Positions 12,290 through 22,806 are shown, numbered from the stretch's first letter. The stretch is DNA of 64,000 nt from Lichtheimia corymbifera B2541 (GCA_000697475.1 JNEU01000906.1:124001-188000); one strand, 5' to 3'. The notes: generated from the letters alone by a model not told the origin. Numbers and translations: made by a program.

Positions 12290-13000
12290 GAATCAATTAT
12301 ATGCATTCACTGTAGATGTATGAAGTGTCCGAGATTCTGGTATCCTTGATAGAAACATATATTTCAAGACCTTTTGCAGTGACTTGTCCTCTGGATAACC
12401 ATCGTAGATTTGTGTAAGAATTGTTGGCTTTGTTGTTTGAAGCAATGTGCTCGACAATGTTCGCTTCTTCCTTGTCGAAGCCATCAACAAATGCATGGGC
12501 AACTGCTATGTGTACACGGAATGCAAGGACAAATCATCTCTTGTTCCTTCTTTGTTGACGTGTCAAGGTAAGGTGTGCAATGTGATATTCTCCACTTGTA
12601 CCGGGGTGCAATCATTTGTTTGCTCCTGATCCGACCATTGTCTGAGACTTCATAATGGTCGAAAGGTCCGTATTCTTCATAGGGTGAGCCATAAAACACG
12701 CCAATGGGACGCCATACGGTATCCTCATTCACTTCTGGTTCTACGACGCGTTGTCTCAATCCATTGGTCGCTTCAAACGCACGTCTCGCTGATTCTACTT
12801 CGTTGTGTGCAAGCTGAGCATTCTCTGCACGAGTAACAGCCTTCAAGTTATCCAAACGGTTGTTGTTCTTCACCCCATTATTGATGTGGTCGATAGCTTC
12901 CAAGGAGGAATACCACCATGAAAGCTGGCGTACACAATTCTGTGAGCAAGGAATGTGCGTCAAATTTCCCCATCAGACTAGGGCTGCCTTCTGCGTACAA
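12290..13000 (-). pseudogene. Degenerate NUMOD4/HNH endonuclease-like gene
   Basis: Relic of an HNH nuclease of the homing-endonuclease-like class. On the minus strand, 12970-12900 reads 'TFLAHRIVYASFHGGIPPW' (HNH start) in one frame; the next block 'EAIDHINNGVKNNNRLDNL' is in another frame, so a frameshift separates the two halves of the motif. The same open frame then enters a NUMOD4 motif, 'WRPIGVFYG...YEVSDNGRIRS' (12690-12610). Below 12600 a second HNH block, 'IAVAHAFVDGFDKEEANIVE' and 'NNSYTNLRWLSRGQ', is in yet another frame, behind an in-frame stop. The order HNH-NUMOD4-HNH implies an original tandem of two NUMOD4-HNH units. It abuts the fold-back repeat island, fitting a mobile or decaying segment. 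Confidence 0.65.
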
Positions 13001-13488
13001 ATTTACCTACTAAGGATAAATCAATCAGGGTACAAGGCCAAATGTCATTAGGCACCAATAAGCACTTCAAAGAAAAAGCAACATACGTGATGAATGCATG
13101 AGTGCTCCCATGTTGGGAATCACATAAAGACTATCCTTGAGGCTTAACGGAGGTCGCTGATGATGATTTGCATACAAGTAGAAAGAAAAGGCGTATGGTA
13201 GCGTTGGTGACCACAGCCTTCTTGCTTATATGTGAGTGGGCGTGGGAGATGTTGTCATGATCAATTGAGCTGATAAAGTGGTCAAGCATCTTGGTGTACC
13301 GAGTCGAAGTGATAGAAAATCACAGCTGATAGATCCACCTGCCTCTTGAAAGGTGATCTTTGTAAGTGACATAAAGTATGTCCCTATCATGCACTATACG
13401 CCAATGAGATTGAGCCTTTCCAAGATCTACTCCTGGGCTTTGTAGCACCATCAAGTCCTTCTACATCTTTGTCTCTAATATGTGTGAG
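13001..13488. other. Intergenic, left flank of the repeat island
   Basis: No ORF or recognisable motif. The last bases (13470-13488) already resemble the sequence preceding the other repeat copies ('GTGAGGCGACT' beside 'GAGGTGCAGTCGCT' at about 14045). Confidence 0.4.
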
Positions 13489-13714
13489 GCGACTGACAAT
13501 GAACAAAGACCACTCTTCATATAGCATCATGCTTACAGCATATGGAAAACATAAAGTTGCCTGTATCTCTAAACTTTACGATGAAACGTTGGCTCTTTCA
13601 TAGAACAATATTGCTCGGCTGGGCGTAGCGCACCTTGGGTGCAAGTTTCACGATCAACCTCGCCATTCCCAAATTTCGCAATGTCACCACCAGCCAAACT
13701 GGATCTCGGGTCGA

Positions 13715-13753
<39 letters not shown>

Positions 13754-13990
13754 TAGAATGTGACGGGTCGACCTCTTGACGAGGTGGCCGGTGACATTGG
13801 GTAAATCTGAGATTGGCCACGACGATCGTGAAACTTGCACCCAAGGTGCGCCACACCCAGCCGAGCAATATTGTTTTATGAAAGAGCCCACGTTTCATTG
13901 TAAAGTTTAGAGATATAGGCACCTTTATGTTTTTACTATACCATAAGCGTGATGCTATATGACAAATGGCGTTTGTTCATTGGGAAGTAT
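13489..13990. mobile_element. Fold-back element, copy 1 (inverted repeat around poly-T)
   Basis: Two arms of roughly 230 bases face each other. The left arm starts 'GACAATGAACAAAGACCAC' (13490) and runs through 'CATATAGCATCATGCTT', 'TTTACGATGAAACG', 'ATTGCTCGGCTGGG' and 'GGGTGCAAGTTTCACGATC'. The right arm (13755-13990) is its reverse complement, ending in 'TTTGTTCATTGGGAAGTATC'. The centre is a run of 34 T (13719-13752) flanked by GGTCGACCTC on both sides. No transposase is present, so it would be a non-autonomous MITE or fold-back element. Target duplications were not identified with confidence. Confidence 0.8.
13719..13752. repeat. 34-base poly-T in the centre of fold-back copy 1
   Basis: An uninterrupted T run between two GGTCGACCTC flanks, at the turn of the inverted repeat. 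A poly-A/T of this kind can come from slippage or from a captured retro-sequence; copy 2 lacks it. Confidence 0.9.
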
Positions 13991-14051
13991 CATGCAAATG
14001 AGCTGTGTTGCACAAAGATGTCCGTCTGCATCTTCGGCTCTATTGAGGTGC

Positions 14052-14512
14052 AGTCGCTTGACAATGAACAAGCACCACTCAACATATAGCATCACGCTTT
14101 CAGCATATGTAAAACACAAAGATGCCCATAACCAAAAATTCTACAATGAAACGTGGGGTCTTCAATCGAACAAAGTTGCTCGTCGAGGTGTAGCGCACCT
14201 TGTGTGTAAATTTCACGATCGTCGTGGCCGATCTCAGATTCACCCAATGTCACCACCAGCCTCGTCGAAAATAAAATTCTCGAGGTCGACCCACTTCCAC
14301 TTTGGCTGGTGGTGACATTGCGAAATCTCGGATCGGCCACGACGATCGTGAAATTTACACACAAGGTGCGCCACACCCCGCCGAGCAACTTTGTTCGATT
14401 GAAGACCTCACGTTTCATTGTAGAATTTTTAGTTATGGGCATCTTTATGTTTTATATATGCTGTAACCATAATGCTATATAGAGAGTGGCATTTATTCAT
14501 TGTCAAGTATCA
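14052..14512. mobile_element. Fold-back element, copy 2
   Basis: Same family as copy 1 but without the poly-T centre. The left arm 14052-14285 ('CTTGACAATGAACAAGCACC', 'CATATAGCATCACGCTT', 'TCTACAATGAAACGTGGGG', 'AATTTCACGATCGTCGTGGC') is matched by its reverse complement at 14290-14512. The turn is near 14280-14295 around CTCGAGGTCGACC. The arms are highly alike, so insertion or arm homogenisation is fairly recent. The 60 bases before copy 2 ('GTGTTGCACAAAGATGTCC', 'TGCATCTTCGGCTCTAT') recur right after it at 14521-14570, so the whole unit is also directly repeated, with periods of about 565 and 520 bases. Confidence 0.8.
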
Positions 14513-14514
14513 TG

Positions 14515-14765
14515 CAAATGTGCTGTGTTGCACAAAGAAGTCCGTCTGCATCTTCGGCTCTATCGGGGTCTACCTACTTGACAATGAACAAAGACCACTT
14601 GTCATATAGCATCACGCTTATAGCATAGGCAAAACATGAAGGCACCTGTTTCTCCAAATCTCCATAGTGATTTGTAGAGGCTTTATGAGAACGATATTGA
14701 TCAGCATGACCGAGTGCACCTCCTGACCAAGTTTCGACGTCCCCACCAGCAATATCGGCGCGCAC
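14515..14765. repeat. Fold-back family, one-armed copy 3
   Basis: After the repeated spacer ('TGTGCTGTGTTGCACAAAG') a third left arm begins at about 14577 ('TTGACAATGAACAAAGACC', 'CATATAGCATCACGCTTATAG'). It decays after 14660 and lacks the opposing arm. It is clearly related but diverged, an older truncated insertion. Confidence 0.7.
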
Positions 14766-14809
14766 GGCCGTACACCCTATTTATGTTACCATCCATTCGT
14801 TGTCTCTCC

Positions 14810-15275
14810 TACATACAGGATTTTCATAATGAACTCTGGGGACTTTATGAGAACGAAATTGCTCGGCGTGGTCGAAAGTGTCTTGTGTGAAAGTTTCAGG
14901 TTCGAGATCGGCAATCTCGGAGAGCAGGAGCGTCTACCCTACTTTCTCCTACATTGGGGATGGCCCGCATTCAAAATGTACATAATGAACCATGCGGTTT
15001 TTAAATGAATGGAGTTGATCAGCATGTGCTAGAGTACCTTCTGACCAAGTTTCAAGTGCGAGATAGGGAATCCCAAGAAACTACATACTAAATGACTTTT
15101 TCATAAATCCGGCGCTTTCCCAATTTCCGACCCTCATAGTAAACCCCACATTATACCCTCCCTTTCGAAATTTTCAAATGAAGTGTGAGTTCTTTATTAA
15201 TACAAAGTTGTTCAGCATGTCCTAGAGCATATTGTGTGGAAGTTTGAGATTCGTGACAGGCAATCCCAATATCAT
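14810..15275. repeat. Three decayed tandem units of the fold-back inner arm
   Basis: Units at about 14815-14935, 14970-15075 and 15170-15275 share the pattern CATAATGAAC...TTTATGAGAACG...TTGCTCGGCGTGG...CTTGTGTG.AAGTTTCA.GTTCGAGATCGGCAATC, i.e. the inner part of the element arm, all in one orientation. Identity falls from unit to unit. Confidence 0.6.
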
Positions 15276-16049
15276 GCATTGATATCAGTGTATATAAATA
15301 TGTCTGACTGCCTGACTGATTTAATTTCCACCTCTTCCACTCCCACTTTATTTCCCTCTTCTTCCCATTCTCAATTGTTTGCCCATTCAAGTACAACTAC
15401 CACCTGCGTACGATTGTCCTGCTCCAACCTATCATGTCAATAATACAACTCTCTTGATCCGATTGTCTTTGACTGAATGGCAACTCCATGGTGTGCACCC
15501 ACTACAACATACGCGTTTCTTGACACTCCACCTTCTCTTGACTCTCATCCGCCACGACCAATCGTAACAGCATTCATTGCAGCAGATGCTATTAGCGATG
15601 TCTTTACTCCATTGTCTCAAGCAGCATTCACAGCCTTGTCACTCTGCTGCTACAGCACATGCTCTTGCACAATTCCTCTGTCACCACCCGTACCAGCAGT
15701 TGCTATTATCAAGGTCTCTAATGCATTGTCTCCAGTTGCAGCCTTTATTGTGCAAACAGCAGATAGCCATTATATAGAAGCAGCTTTATTTACGTGTAGC
15801 AGCTTATTTCAATACATGCGAGTTCCTATACATATGAATCTCGGTGCATGGGATGAAGGATATGGGATCATGGAAAATCTTGAGATGATGTTTTATTTCG
15901 AAGGGTATGCCAATATGCTAAACAACTATTTATGCATCTGTGTGTGTTTGTGTGTACAGCTCGAACAAAAAGAGAGAGAATAATGATATGGTACAAAGGA
16001 TAGGAAAAGTGGGGGTTGGTTGCCATGTTATCCTTGAGAGAGAGAGGTT
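15276..16049. other. Intergenic with one doubtful ORF
   Basis: An open frame 15477-15983 (plus, 168 codons) begins 'MATPWCAPTTTYAFLD' and has an Ala/Ser/Cys-rich middle. An alternative frame over the same bases is Gln/His/Leu-rich and interrupted by one stop, so coding status is unclear. No family motif. Lies between the repeat island and the minus-strand bZIP gene. Confidence 0.3.
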
Positions 16050-17762
16050 TCAGAGCTTCAATACTTGAGACAAGTTGAACAATTCCATCATGTCATCTAA
16101 GATAGTAACATGGAGTCAATGGTAGCTCATGGATTACCCGAAAAAAAGAAAAAACTTACCCAGGGTTGCGGTTTCCACGGGATTCCTGAGAGAGGGAGGG
16201 GATCGGAAACTCTCATAGAGATATTGAGGCAAGCGGGGTCTGTCAGGATCATTTGACCGTAACTCCATTTGTTGAGATTGCATATCCAAAAACTCGTCCA
16301 GCAAGTCATTGCTATCATTCTTATTGCCATATTCCAATCGAAGACCAAATCGACGTTCATGATCCATCCCAGAGGAAGCTTGAAGAGTCAAAAAAGTGTG
16401 CATATTTCGAGATCGATAGAGGGAACACATGAACCTTCAATATGTGTAAGTGAGTGGGTGGGTACTACCATCACCAGCAGCAAACCCCAGTACCCCAACT
16501 TACCAAAATTCATTGACAAAATCCAAAGGCAGTTCCCAATTCATTGGATTGGTTGGATCACCACCATGGAAAAGAGACCCATTCAGAAGCAATGCAAAGC
16601 ATCGGTCATAGTCGATAAGATCACGATAGATAATCATTCGATCACGCATCATAGGATTGGGTATCAAATCAATTCTTGGATCGTGTGGCACAGTGAGCTG
16701 AAGATAGCTTGGATGAAGTCCTGAAGTCATTGGGCCGAGAGACATGAGTTTGGATTGGATACGTAATTGGATACCAAGTTGATGAATGGCATCTTTGTTG
16801 GCAGGTGCTGAAGTTGAAGAGTCTTCATTTCCAGAATCATCCAGCGTCACTGGCGTATCATCATCCTCATCCTCATCATGTTGTTGCTGCTGTGACCCAG
16901 ATGGCTTGTTATTATCATCATCGCTAGTCGTAGGTGTATCGTGGTGTTGTTGTTGTTCTTCTTCAGCTTTGTTGTCGCCATCATCCTCATCTCGAGCAAG
17001 CACATTATCCTCCCAACGCACTGCATCACGCTTGTTTGCACGAGGATTAAAAGCACCACCTGTAGCATCAGCGACAAGTTGACCCATGGTATCTTCATAG
17101 ATCTTGATAGCGTTCTTGTATACTGGGATGGCGAAGGGAACGGTACATTCAATTTCGCTGATTGTTTGCTGGGTAAAAAACGGCCCGTGTTCGGGAATGT
17201 CGATCTTGTTGTGCAAGCATGTGAGTTGCATGGTAAGCAACAAACTACGCAAAAAGCACGCCTCTGCCTTGTACTGTTTGGCTTCCTTGGATGTCTCATT
17301 CAATTCCTTGATCATCGCCTTACGTTCTTTACGCATCGTTTGAATGGTCTCTTCAAGTTCTCGTAAATGTTGCTCTTTACGCTCACGAAACGCTCGTTGT
17401 GCTGCTCGATTCTGTGCCTTGCGCAAAAAGGGTGTTGCAGGATTGGGTTTACGGCCTGGTTTCTTTCGTACTCGTGTTGGCTGCTGCTGTTGTTGTTGTT
17501 CTTGTGGCGTTGGATAGAGCTGATCAGATGACGTTGGCGGTGCAGTGACGCTGTTGAGCATAAGAAAGTCTTGAGGCGGTAGGTTGAAGGACGGATCTTG
17601 AGCGGGTGCATAAGGTTGCTGCTGAAGTGGAATTAAGGAAATGGGAGCTGAAGCATGACTAGCAGGCATCGACTGTTGCGACTCGGTTGATCGTGGAGGC
17701 CAAGGAAAGTTATCCTGTTGAAGTAGGAAATCATTGATGCTCTCAAATGACGGTTGATCCAT
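16050..17762 (-). CDS. bZIP transcription factor with DUF3425 domain (Yap/Pap1-like), copy A
   Basis: Nuclear regulator, about 530 residues. The basic region 'RKKPGRKPNPATPFLRKAQN' and 'RAAQRAFRERKEQHLRELEE' (17440-17340) is the Yap/Pap1 type, followed by a leucine zipper. An Asp/Glu/Gln-rich linker follows, then a C-terminal DUF3425 region with 'PHDPRIDLIPNPMMRDRM' and 'NWELPLDFVNEFWF'. The last segment is spliced: an intron joins '..NEFW' to 'FMCSLYRSRNMHTF' (16436), and a second joins 'ETATL' to a final exon 'DDMMELFNLSQVLKL' ending with TGA at 16050-16052. Start chosen at Met 17762 ('MDQPSFESINDFL'); the open frame extends to a Met at 17882, but that stretch looks like 5' leader. Paralogue of 19550-21517. 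Confidence 0.85.
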
Positions 17763-18024
17763 ACTTTGTCGAGTGGAAGAAAGGTTGCTATGACAAATGG
17801 TTTTTCCTGCTCCAGATCTCTTTGGCTGCTGAGATTCTTTCCCGTCCCCCACCCCTTCAACACCCCCACTTTTGGGAGACAAGACTCTGGATCCAACCTA
17901 AAACCAGTCTTTTTAATGCTTTTTGCAATGGGTGATTTATGTCGACTAGATTAAGATAGAATGCTAAATGATGACAAAATGAAATAAAATGCATGTTAAT
18001 GCCGTATATTGATTGGGTCGTCGT

Positions 18025-18687
18025 TTAAGCTGTGTTGGCCAAGAGCCACGTGGCACCAGCAGCCATCATTGCCAGGAAACCAAGTGTATCACCGGGTAAA
18101 AGTGGGGAAGCGGCGTTGCTATGAGATGCACTTGCGGTTTCACTTGAAGAAGCAGAGGATGAATGTTGTGTCATGGAAGCTAAAAGAAAGGATCAGCAAA
18201 CCATCATCTTAAAGTCTGCATAAAATATGGCTCTATAGAATTACCAGAAGAACCCGATGACTGAGCCTTGGCAGCTGAAGTAGGAGCTGCTGTTGATGAA
18301 GCTGAAGAAGCCATAGCACTTGTGCTCATCATTTGCATGACGCTATCAGAGGCATGGGGCCTAACGAGAATAGAGGTGAGTATACAACTTGCCATGAATA
18401 TGAAAACGCGTTCATCGTACCATTTATCCCCAATGCAACCTTCATAACACTTGGTATCACCTTTACAATCAGTGATACATCCTTCGGCATCTTTGACTAT
18501 ACATACACGTGGTCGTTATCATATCAGTCCAATCGGTCCACATTACACAGCCATATTGTTATTTTGCTTTCCACTTACCACATCTGCTGACACACGCCTG
18601 ATCAGCATCATCGCACTGGCACGCAGCACGAGCCATTGCCAAAAAGGCAGCAAACATGAAAAAAACAGAAACAAGCTTGACCGACAT
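18025..18687 (-). CDS. Eight-cysteine secreted/GPI-type protein, member A
   Basis: Small predicted secreted protein of unknown function. ATG 18687; the signal peptide 'MSVKLVSVFFMFAAFLAMARA' type precedes the module 'CQCDDADQACVSRC' - intron - 'CITDCKGDTKCYEGC'. Cysteine spacing is C1C6C3C6C3C5C3C, identical to the gene at 22859-23596. Intron 1 (18497-18578) is phase 1, directly after the fourth Cys codon. Two more introns were inferred: after 'GDKW' (acceptor before 'PHASDS') and after 'QSSGSS' (acceptor before 'SMTQHSSS'). The remainder is a Ser/Ala/Thr stalk and a hydrophobic end 'TLGFLAMMAAGATWLLANTA', consistent with GPI anchoring. A TATA box lies about 60 bases upstream. The splice model is inferred; the module itself is clear. 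Confidence 0.72.
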
Positions 18688-18747
18688 GATGAGAAATGAG
18701 AGAGAGAATGATATGTGATAAGAATCGAAAATGATATTGAAGACTTG

Positions 18748-18755
18748 TTTTTATA
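18748..18755 (-). promoter_or_regulatory. TATA box of the member A gene
   Basis: On the minus strand TATAAAAA lies about 60 bases before ATG 18687. Confidence 0.6.
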
Positions 18756-19549
18756 TGTTGGCATGGTAACTGTCTCCTATTGTAAGGTGATATTACTATA
18801 TTCGAAGATGGGTCTGTGTGTGCGTGTGTGTGTGTGTGGAAATGCTTGTCAAGCACGTCTCGAAGATGCTGCCTTTCAAACAAACGACACTAGATGTTAT
18901 CGACCAGACCCCGTTAATCGTTTCGTGTAACAAGGCTGCACAATGACCCCTTCGAAAAAGGACCGCTGCCATGTGAAAAAGGGGTGTCGTTCCCACTGCG
19001 GCCGAGCGTTCTTTTGCTACTATGTCCATAAGCACGTATTTTGTGTCAAGAACGCACATATATGAAAAAGGGATGTGATTAGCAGTAAAGGACAAGAAAA
19101 AAATAGCATACTTGTATATGCATGCCACATACCGGTGCCTGGAGGTTTCATTTTAATCAAACCCCAATCCATTTCCACTCCGAGAGAGAGAACGCAGATG
19201 AGTCGGTAGATGGCAGGTGAACACCATATCGTGAGTGAATATTGGTGGGTGAGTTGGTGGTAATAGCTGGTTGGTGCGCGAGCGTGAGTGTGAGCGTGAG
19301 TGTGTGTATGGACCTATTCCTATTGACATACCCCAAAAGAGCGGTTAATTAACTTTTTGCATTGCTTTCTTTTTTTCCCTCTTTCTCTTTATCCTTCCTA
19401 TTTCACTTAATCCCTTGACTTGTTCCTCCTCCTCCTCCTCACTCTTTAATCTTTCCTCACTTTTTTTTTGCTCTTACATTACATTCACTCAACCATACAC
19501 GTACACCTTCCTCCCACTCACCCCTTACATTGGTCCCTGACATACCACC
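18756..19549. other. Shared upstream region between the eight-Cys gene A and bZIP copy B
   Basis: Divergent promoter region with no gene. TG/GT-rich stretches (18815-18840, 19285-19310) and a long pyrimidine leader with CCTCCTCCTCCTCCTC (19370-19450) precede the bZIP gene. Confidence 0.5.
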
Positions 19550-21517
19550 ATGACAGATATTGCCTTTGAACACTTTGACCCGGAAATAGAGCTATGCAAC
19601 GTTGACGAAAATGGTCGCCCTATTCGTCCTCGGAAAAAGCCTGGCCGTAAACCAAATCCACCCTCACCAGCTCAACGCAAGGCACAGAATCGGGCAGCTC
19701 AACGGGCATTTCGTGAACGCAAACGACGGGAAATGCGTGAAGCCGAAGCCAATGTCAAACGAGCATTGTATGCACGCGATCAAGCAGTACGAGAAGCCAA
19801 CAAATTACGACGTCGAGTCAAGGATCTGGAGTATGAGAACAAGCACTTGAAAGGCTTTATGCTGACACTGAAGCTTGCTTGTCATGCTCATCGAGTGGAT
19901 GTACCCAACTATTCAGATTCTGGTGCACGTGATGAACTTGGCAATGAAAAGATGATGGAATCCAGTTCCAATGTTATGCCACAGAACCTTGAATTCTTCT
20001 TGGATCGACATTCTCATATTGTCAGTCTACAAGATGAGAGTTTACCAAAGAGCATTGACCCGCAATCACCTGGCAGCATGAATAATGCATCGACGCCATC
20101 ATCATCCAATTACAGTATCAGCACTGCTCACAATACACAATCATCCACACTCGAACAATTCCTTCTTTCTCCACCACAGCATGAAAAGTCAATGCCCGGC
20201 AGCTTCGATTTTGCATCAGAAGATCCAAGCTCTTCATCGGAGCCTTTACCACCCTTAGATCTCACTCAGACAGCCACAGCTCTCCTTCCTCAATTACAAT
20301 CCATCAACAATACCACAAGTCAACTCAGTCAAATCGATCCAAGCATCTTTCAAGGATTGATGCAAACAGAACTCGTATCAGGCTTCATTGATCAAATCAC
20401 TCGCCCTGAATTCACCATCGATCAAACACCTCCAGAATTAGCAGCTCTTCTTCCTCCCGAATGGCGTACTTCTTTACATGATTACAGTATAAGAACTCGT
20501 AGCACCGACAAACCAGACGACAATGATGATAACAATGAACCCACCATCAAAGCTGAAACTATCGACACCAACAACAACAACGATCATCATATGCCTGATT
20601 TGTGGAACTCTGAACAACAACAACAAGAATCATCATCACCCACCAAACCACGCTATACCGTGGGTCCCAGTGGAGAACGAATTTATCCCCCCATGACACC
20701 CCTTGAGTATTTGGATGAAATGCGTACGATTCAACGCACTGACAAGAAAACCTGGGCATTTTTCGAGCCAAGTAAGTCTGGGCGGATTTTTACGTTTCGG
20801 GAAAAAAAAAGGAGGTTGGGGGGTGGTGTTATGTGTGGGAGAGTGAGAGAGAACTCACACACACACTCACTCACTCACAATCACGCTCTCTCTCAATTAG
20901 CTGAATTACAACGCAACGTACCGCATGATATCCGTATTGATGTGATCCCTGGTGCCATGATGCGGGATCAAATGATCCTTTTCCAAGATTATTACGATGG
21001 CAACGAGTTATTCAATTTCTTATTCAACACTGCCATGTTCATGGGTGGCTCACCTGGCAATCAAGACCATTGGTTTGTACCACCAAGCTTTTTACGCAAA
21101 TACTGGTTCCTTGTTCCCAATCAGAAACCACCCTTGCGTATGGACAATAGCGTGGAAATCGTCGTCTATCTCGGCAGCCGATTACAAGATGCATTGCAAC
21201 TACGTAAACAAATGTACTATGAGCGCGAACGATACATTGAACATTTCCCACCCCCTGGTGCTTATGATGTAGCTGCTGCCGCTGCTTCACCTTCACCTTC
21301 CTCATGTGCTGATCAATCCACCATGCAAATTGAAGACGAGTCATCAGAACAGCACCACCACCAACAACAACACGACCAGTTGAGTGATGATAGCAGAGGA
21401 GACAACAACCACGATGTCACATTTACATCACCGATAAGGGATGACATGCCAATAGGTAGGATTGGATTGGATGAGGAGGAGGAGGAGCACAGACTTATTT
21501 CTATTATGCAGACATGA
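19550..21517 (+). CDS. bZIP transcription factor with DUF3425 domain (Yap/Pap1-like), copy B
   Basis: Nuclear regulator of about 612 residues after splicing. ATG 19550 sits in a good context (ACCACCATGA). The basic region 'RKKPGRKPNPPSPAQRKAQN' and 'RAAQRAFRERKRREMREAEA' starts at residue 27, followed by a zipper. The middle is Ser/Gln/Asn-rich. The DUF3425 part has 'PHDIRIDVIPGAMMRDQM' and 'HWFVPPSFLRKYWFLVPN'. One intron is clear, 20772-20900 (GTAAGT...TTAG), joining 'AFFEP' to 'TELQRNVPHD'. It is 129 nt with no in-frame stop, so the unspliced frame also stays open. TGA at 21515-21517. The same basic region and domain order as the gene at 16050-17762 show an old duplication. Targets unknown; the family often acts in stress or secondary-metabolism control. 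Confidence 0.9.
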   Translation: MTDIAFEHFDPEIELCNVDENGRPIRPRKKPGRKPNPPSPAQRKAQNRAAQRAFRERKRREMREAEANVKRALYARDQAVREANKLRRRVKDLEYENKHLKGFMLTLKLACHAHRVDVPNYSDSGARDELGNEKMMESSSNVMPQNLEFFLDRHSHIVSLQDESLPKSIDPQSPGSMNNASTPSSSNYSISTAHNTQSSTLEQFLLSPPQHEKSMPGSFDFASEDPSSSSEPLPPLDLTQTATALLPQLQSINNTTSQLSQIDPSIFQGLMQTELVSGFIDQITRPEFTIDQTPPELAALLPPEWRTSLHDYSIRTRSTDKPDDNDDNNEPTIKAETIDTNNNNDHHMPDLWNSEQQQQESSSPTKPRYTVGPSGERIYPPMTPLEYLDEMRTIQRTDKKTWAFFEPSKSGRIFTFREKKRRLGGGVMCGRVRENSHTHSLTHNHALSQLAELQRNVPHDIRIDVIPGAMMRDQMILFQDYYDGNELFNFLFNTAMFMGGSPGNQDHWFVPPSFLRKYWFLVPNQKPPLRMDNSVEIVVYLGSRLQDALQLRKQMYYERERYIEHFPPPGAYDVAAAAASPSPSSCADQSTMQIEDESSEQHHHQQQHDQLSDDSRGDNNHDVTFTSPIRDDMPIGRIGLDEEEEEHRLISIMQT

Positions 21518-21612
21518 TCATGAATGTAATGGAAACCATGCCACGACTGACATCGCCACTTCCTTTCGAATGAAAAAAGAGCAGGACTTGATTCATCGAT
21601 AAAACTGTAGTT

Positions 21613-21648
<36 letters not shown>
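21613..21648. repeat. (GTA)12 microsatellite
   Basis: Twelve uninterrupted GTA units about 95 bases past the bZIP stop codon, probably within its 3' UTR. Confidence 0.95.
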
Positions 21649-22798
21649 CACACATCATTCTTGGTTTCCACCTTTGTTGAGTAGTGTTCGTGCATCACCA
21701 TCACCCTTATTTATTCCTCCCATCTTTTTTATATGCGACGCGTTTCTTTTAATATTTTGGATTGGGTCTTTTTGTACATGGGAAAATCAATTTACCTGTG
21801 GCTCAGAGATTTCCTATATGTGTGTGTGCGTGAAAGACAGACAGGTTGGCAACCATAATAGCTGAGTTGACAAGGTTCCCAGTTTGTAGCTTGTATAATG
21901 GATTATGCAGGTCACTGTGGGTGTTGTTTGTGTACATGTCGCCATGGTTGCATAATGCCACAAGGTCACAGTGGGGGAACACATACATCATTTTCGAAAA
22001 GGAAAGAAGAATGATTGACGTAGATGTCGACTTGAGTTTCCTCAATTCTATTTTTATGCAGTAAACCGGGAATAGCATTTGCAGAAATAAAGAAAATTTC
22101 CTCACTTGTATATTCACGAAAAATTGGAATTGCCCTCTTGGTACATGTACACACATACACACACAAACTACCCCATGCAATGTAAAGATATCACACAAAG
22201 TTGTCTGTGTGCAAACTTGAATATTATGCAAACGAAGCCAGTATAAAAACGATCGACGTTGCGCGTGAAATTGAGGATTTAGTAGCATCCAACACATGGG
22301 TATGTCCGCATTTGTCCGCATTTCCAAGGATTTTAATGCCTCTCGCTCTCTCTCTTGTCTCTCAGTAGATCGGATTGGGATGCACATGACCTAATTACGC
22401 AACATGTCTGGTACAACCTGGAGCACCGCGCGATCTACCGTGCAAGTAGCCAGCAATCACCACCGTTGTCGGCAGGGGAGACAATCAACCAAATCAAATT
22501 GCCCTCATGTTCCCCATTCTCTCGATATTTGATTGTCAATGTCAACGCCATCAAAAGAAAACATGTCATTTTCTCTCTTTTTTTGTTTTACACAACATGA
22601 AGACTAAGGAGGCAAGCGGATGTGATGTTATATTATGTACATGATTTTGTTAGCGTCGAAACGATTCCCGAAAGGGCAACGCGGATGCTACACAATGGGT
22701 CCATTTGGCAGCCAAAAGTCAGCGATCTTGATGGTTGGTGCTCACTCCCTTATTCTCATTCATCAATTCTACTGCTACCCACACAATTCGAAACCGCT

Positions 22799-22806
22799 TA
22801 TAAAAA
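22799..22806 (+). promoter_or_regulatory. TATA box of the member B gene
   Basis: TATAAAAAGGGGG lies 60 bases before ATG 22859, the same distance as in the member A gene on the other side of bZIP copy B. Confidence 0.65.

Noticed and set aside
13569..14442. Minus-strand ORFs in the fold-back arms as functional genes
   Set aside because: They coincide exactly with the inverted repeat, contain poly-Lys from the poly-T centre and are not present intact in all arms; treated as repeat content.
15477..15983. ORF of 168 codons as a confident gene
   Set aside because: Two competing frames, no motif, next to decayed repeats; kept only as a doubtful ORF in the intergenic note.
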